Source: JABAAI01 sp965242745
Lineage (GTDB): Bacteria > Spirochaetota > Leptospiria > Leptospirales > Leptonemataceae
Reading direction: 5' to 3'
Length of the DNA stretch: 64,000 nt
Assembly (NCBI GenBank): GCA_965242745.1
Contig: CBDETG010000013.1
Span: 5,752 to 69,751, forward strand
The first letter of the stretch is position 1; every line of letters starts with the position of its first letter. Below the pieces are notes generated by a model that worked only from the letters and a program-made list of their open reading frames with translations, did not search any database and was not told where the DNA came from. Positions 61,358 through 64,000 of the stretch are shown here, piece after piece. A program made the position numbers and the translations under genes.

Positions 61358-64000
61358 ATGACAAAACAGCAAAAATTACACAAAGGGCAGGCTCTAAAAA
61401 AAGCTAAGGCGCTAAAAAGAACTTCTAACTCTACGGCTTCTTTAGGTTCTGAGAAATGGATCAAAGAGCTTTTTTCCTTATCCTCTGCTCCCTTCACATC
61501 TGAGGAATTGTTCCAAGCGCTTTGCCGCCTGCTGCAAAAACTTCCGGGCTTTGCTCTTGCCAATGTATACGAAATGCAGGAGGAGGATAGAGAAAGTTTT
61601 TCTTTAGCAGGCCTGGCATCGCCAAAACTAAGGCTCTATCGTAAAGGCCTTAGAACAAGACCAGCTTTGTCTCTAAAAAAGGATACGAAATATAACTGGT
61701 CTAAGATGCAATTATGGAAGGATGCCTCTTTACAAAAAATGCCTTTGTGTCTATATTCTTTTTCCAAAGAAAAACTTACAGAATTGCCCGCCTCAGAGCA
61801 GGCACGGCATTTGCTTGTCTACTGCCCGCTGTGGGAAAAGAAAGAAAAAATAGGTCTGTTATTCCTGCTCTTCCGAGAAGAGGCCGATTATATTGCTCCG
61901 GAGTTTCATCCTTACTTAAGGCTTTGCGCCTCTCTTTTTCAATACCTTATTGCAGGTGATATGTTCCATGAAAAAGCACGCCTTTTGCAAAAAGAGAAGA
62001 AAAGCTATGCCAAGCAGCTTACGCAAAAGCAAGCTCTTATAGAAGATTTACAGCAAGAGTCGGATCAAAGACAAGGACAGTACAATGCACTCCTCCATGA
62101 AAAAGAAAAGACCAAGACAGCAAAAGAAAATGAGCTCAAATCGCTGCATACAAAGCTCACGAAAACACAAAAAGAACTGCAGGCCTCACTCGCCGCCAAA
62201 GAACAAGATCATACACAAATACATACGCAAAAACAGAAAATCGAAGGCCTGCATACAAAGCTCACGAAAACACAAAAAGAACTGCAGGCCTCGCTCGCCG
62301 CTAAACAAACGCAAACACAGAAACTAAGCTCGCTGCATACAAAGCTCACGAAAACACAAAAAGAACTGCAGGACTCACTCGCCGCAAAAGAACAAGATCA
62401 CACGCAAATACACACGCAAACACAGAAAATCGAAGACCTGCATACAAAGCTCACGAAAACACAAAAAGAACTGCAAGCCTCACTCGCCGCAAAAGAACAA
62501 GATCATACGCAAATACATACGCAAAAACAGAAAATCGAAGACCTGCATACAAAGCTCACGAAAACACAAAAAGAACTGCAGGACTCACTCGCCGCAAAAG
62601 AACAAGATCATACGCAAATACATACGCAAAAACAGAAAATTGAAGACCTGCATACAAAGCTCACGAAAACACAAAAAGAACTGCAGGACTCGCTCGCCGC
62701 CAAAGAACAAGATCACACGCAAATACACACGCAAAAACAGAAAATCGAAGACCTACATACAAAGCTCACGAAAACACAAAAAGAACTGCAGGACTCACTC
62801 GCCGCAAAAGAACAAGATCATACGCAAATACACACGCAAAAACAGAAAATCGAAGGCCTACATACAAAGCTCACGAAAACACAAAAAGAACTACAGGACT
62901 CACTCGCCGCCAAAGAACAAGATCACACGCAAATACACACGCAAACACAGAAAATCAAATCGCTGCATACAAAGCTCACGAAAACACAAAAAGAACTACA
63001 GGCCTCGCTCGCCGCTAAACAAACGCAAACACAGAAACTAAGCTCGCTGCATACAAAGCTCACGAAAACACAAAAAGAACTGCAGGACTCACTCGCCGCC
63101 AAAGAACAAGATCATACGCAAATACATACGCAAAAACAGAAAATCGAAGACCTAAATACAAAGCTCACGAAAACACAAAAAGAACTACAGGACTCACTCG
63201 CCGCCAAAGAACAAGATCATACGCAAATACATACGCAAACACAGAAAATCGAAGACCTACATACAAAGCTCACGAAAACACAAAAAGAACTGCAGGACTC
63301 ACTCGCCGCAAAAGAACAAGATCATACGCAAATACATACGCAAAAACAGAAAATCGAAGACCTACATACAAAGCTCACGAAAACACAAAAAGAACTGCAG
63401 GACTCACTCGCCGCAAAAGAACAAGATCACACGCAAATAGGCACGCAAACACAGAAAATCGAAGGCTTGCATACAAAGCTCACGAAAACACAAAAAGAAC
63501 TGCAGGACTCACTCGCCGCAAAAGAACAAGATCATACGCAAATACATACGCAAAAACAGAAAATCGAAGACCTGCATACAAAGCTCACGAAAACACAAAA
63601 AGAACTGCAGGACTCACTCGCCGCAAAAGAACAAGATCACACGCAAATACACACGCAAAAACAGAAAATCGAAGACCTGCATACAAAGCTCACGAAAACA
63701 CAAAAAGAACTGCAGGACTCACTCGCCGCAAAAGAACAAGATCATACGCAAATACATACGCAAACACAGAAAATCGAAGACCTGCATACAAAGCTCACGA
63801 AAACACAAAAAGAACTGCAGGACTCACTCGCCGCAAAAGAACAAGATCATACGCAAATACATACGCAAAAACAGAAAATCGAAGACCTAAATACAAAGCT
63901 CACGAAAACACAAAAAGAACTGCAGGACTCACTCGCCGCCAAAGAACAAGATCACACGCAAATACACACGCAAAAACAGAAAATCGAAGGCCTACATACA
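61358..64000 (+). CDS. Large GAF-like/coiled-coil repeat protein, partial
   Basis: The reading frame from ATG 61358 has no stop up to the window end (881 codons seen). Residues 1-50 are basic. Residues 50-205 resemble a GAF-type domain (SEELFQALCRLLQKLPGFALANVYEM, then HLLVYCPLWEKKEKIGLLFLLF). Residues 210-262 start a coiled coil (KQALIEDLQQESDQRQGQYNALL). From 262 on, near-identical repeats with the motif LHTKLTKTQKELQ and then DSLAAKEQDHTQIHTQ fill the rest. The repeats are five or four heptads long. No family beyond coiled coil is recognised; a filament or scaffold role is inferred. The start has no clear ribosome-binding site, and another ATG may be used. Confidence 0.75.
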   Translation, partial: MTKQQKLHKGQALKKAKALKRTSNSTASLGSEKWIKELFSLSSAPFTSEELFQALCRLLQKLPGFALANVYEMQEEDRESFSLAGLASPKLRLYRKGLRTRPALSLKKDTKYNWSKMQLWKDASLQKMPLCLYSFSKEKLTELPASEQARHLLVYCPLWEKKEKIGLLFLLFREEADYIAPEFHPYLRLCASLFQYLIAGDMFHEKARLLQKEKKSYAKQLTQKQALIEDLQQESDQRQGQYNALLHEKEKTKTAKENELKSLHTKLTKTQKELQASLAAKEQDHTQIHTQKQKIEGLHTKLTKTQKELQASLAAKQTQTQKLSSLHTKLTKTQKELQDSLAAKEQDHTQIHTQTQKIEDLHTKLTKTQKELQASLAAKEQDHTQIHTQKQKIEDLHTKLTKTQKELQDSLAAKEQDHTQIHTQKQKIEDLHTKLTKTQKELQDSLAAKEQDHTQIHTQKQKIEDLHTKLTKTQKELQDSLAAKEQDHTQIHTQKQKIEGLHTKLTKTQKELQDSLAAKEQDHTQIHTQTQKIKSLHTKLTKTQKELQASLAAKQTQTQKLSSLHTKLTKTQKELQDSLAAKEQDHTQIHTQKQKIEDLNTKLTKTQKELQDSLAAKEQDHTQIHTQTQKIEDLHTKLTKTQKELQDSLAAKEQDHTQIHTQKQKIEDLHTKLTKTQKELQDSLAAKEQDHTQIGTQTQKIEGLHTKLTKTQKELQDSLAAKEQDHTQIHTQKQKIEDLHTKLTKTQKELQDSLAAKEQDHTQIHTQKQKIEDLHTKLTKTQKELQDSLAAKEQDHTQIHTQTQKIEDLHTKLTKTQKELQDSLAAKEQDHTQIHTQKQKIEDLNTKLTKTQKELQDSLAAKEQDHTQIHTQKQKIEGLHT
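62144..64000 (+). repeat. Tandem 105-bp and 84-bp coding repeats
   Basis: Eighteen complete units and the start of a nineteenth. Sixteen are 105 bp (35 codons) and two (62249-62332 and 62963-63046) are 84 bp (28 codons, with QTQTQKLSS in place of the longer tail). Unit boundaries are given by CTGCATACAAAGCTCACG-type starts. Differences between units are mostly single substitutions (QKQ/QTQ, KIED/KIEG, LHTK/LNTK, QAS/QDS). The array continues beyond the window. Confidence 0.93.

Noticed and set aside
62085..63041. Arg/Lys/Ser-rich frames inside the coiled-coil repeat
   Set aside because: They are alternate-frame readings of the tandem repeat; the main frame is open from 61358 to the end and shows heptads.

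Overview
The window most likely comes from a spirochaete, possibly on the Leptospira side of the phylum. Two adjacent genes encode 281-residue FlaB-type core flagellins with the conserved ends MIINHNLSA and MLAQA, as in periplasmic flagella. There is also a FliL, a bactofilin, a GspC, relaxed lipoboxes and a MurE with the DNPR motif of diaminopimelate-adding enzymes. Most genes have intermediate GC by eye. No rRNA, tRNA or CRISPR array was seen. Placement below phylum is an inference.

Layout: 1-790 is an array of short inverted repeats. 0.9-4.7 kb holds minus-strand genes (unknown protein, rpsD, a DsbA-like lipoprotein, a bactofilin, a membrane zinc-ribbon protein). 4.9-8.2 kb is a plus-strand moaA-moeA-WD40 group. 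8.3-11.8 kb is accessory: an M14 peptidase, then a DUF262/DUF1524 gene bracketed by a 74-bp direct repeat and preceded by the remnant of a second such gene, then an outer-membrane protein. 11.8-14.7 kb is leuC-leuD-folD. 15-20 kb carries fliL, two little-known genes, a sugar-mutarotase-like protein and gshA. 20.3-24 kb carries flaB2, flaB1 and a carboxynorspermidine-synthase-like gene.

24-29 kb is the most rearranged part. It holds a truncated Rpn-family gene, a broken IS1182-like transposase, a second inverted-repeat array, and a GC-rich surface-protein gene (thrombospondin type 3 and GLUG repeats) that lacks its 5' end and abuts pabBC. From 29 kb onward the chromosome is ordinary again: pabBC, lysS, oppD-oppF, a 1310-residue cyclase/ATPase/TPR regulator, then a minus-strand group M23-nth-86aa-tsaE-tsaB-rnr. 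An AT-rich two-gene islet sits at 44.9-45.6 kb. It is followed by folE, cysS, murE, a lipoprotein, a LysM/M23 peptidase and gspC, then a sulfatase-fold transferase, alaS, a GAF/SpoIIE phosphatase, purF, and finally an open-ended coiled-coil gene built from 35- and 28-residue repeats.

Pathway links: folate (FolE, PabBC, FolD) and one-carbon-dependent purine synthesis (PurF); molybdopterin (MoaA, MoeA); cell wall (MurE, two M23 and one M14 peptidase); t6A tRNA modification (TsaB, TsaE) and three aminoacyl-tRNA synthetases (Lys, Cys, Ala). The most unusual non-coding features are a repeat that can fold as a cloverleaf-like structure and a hairpin family that lies downstream of at least seven genes, always in the same orientation relative to transcription.
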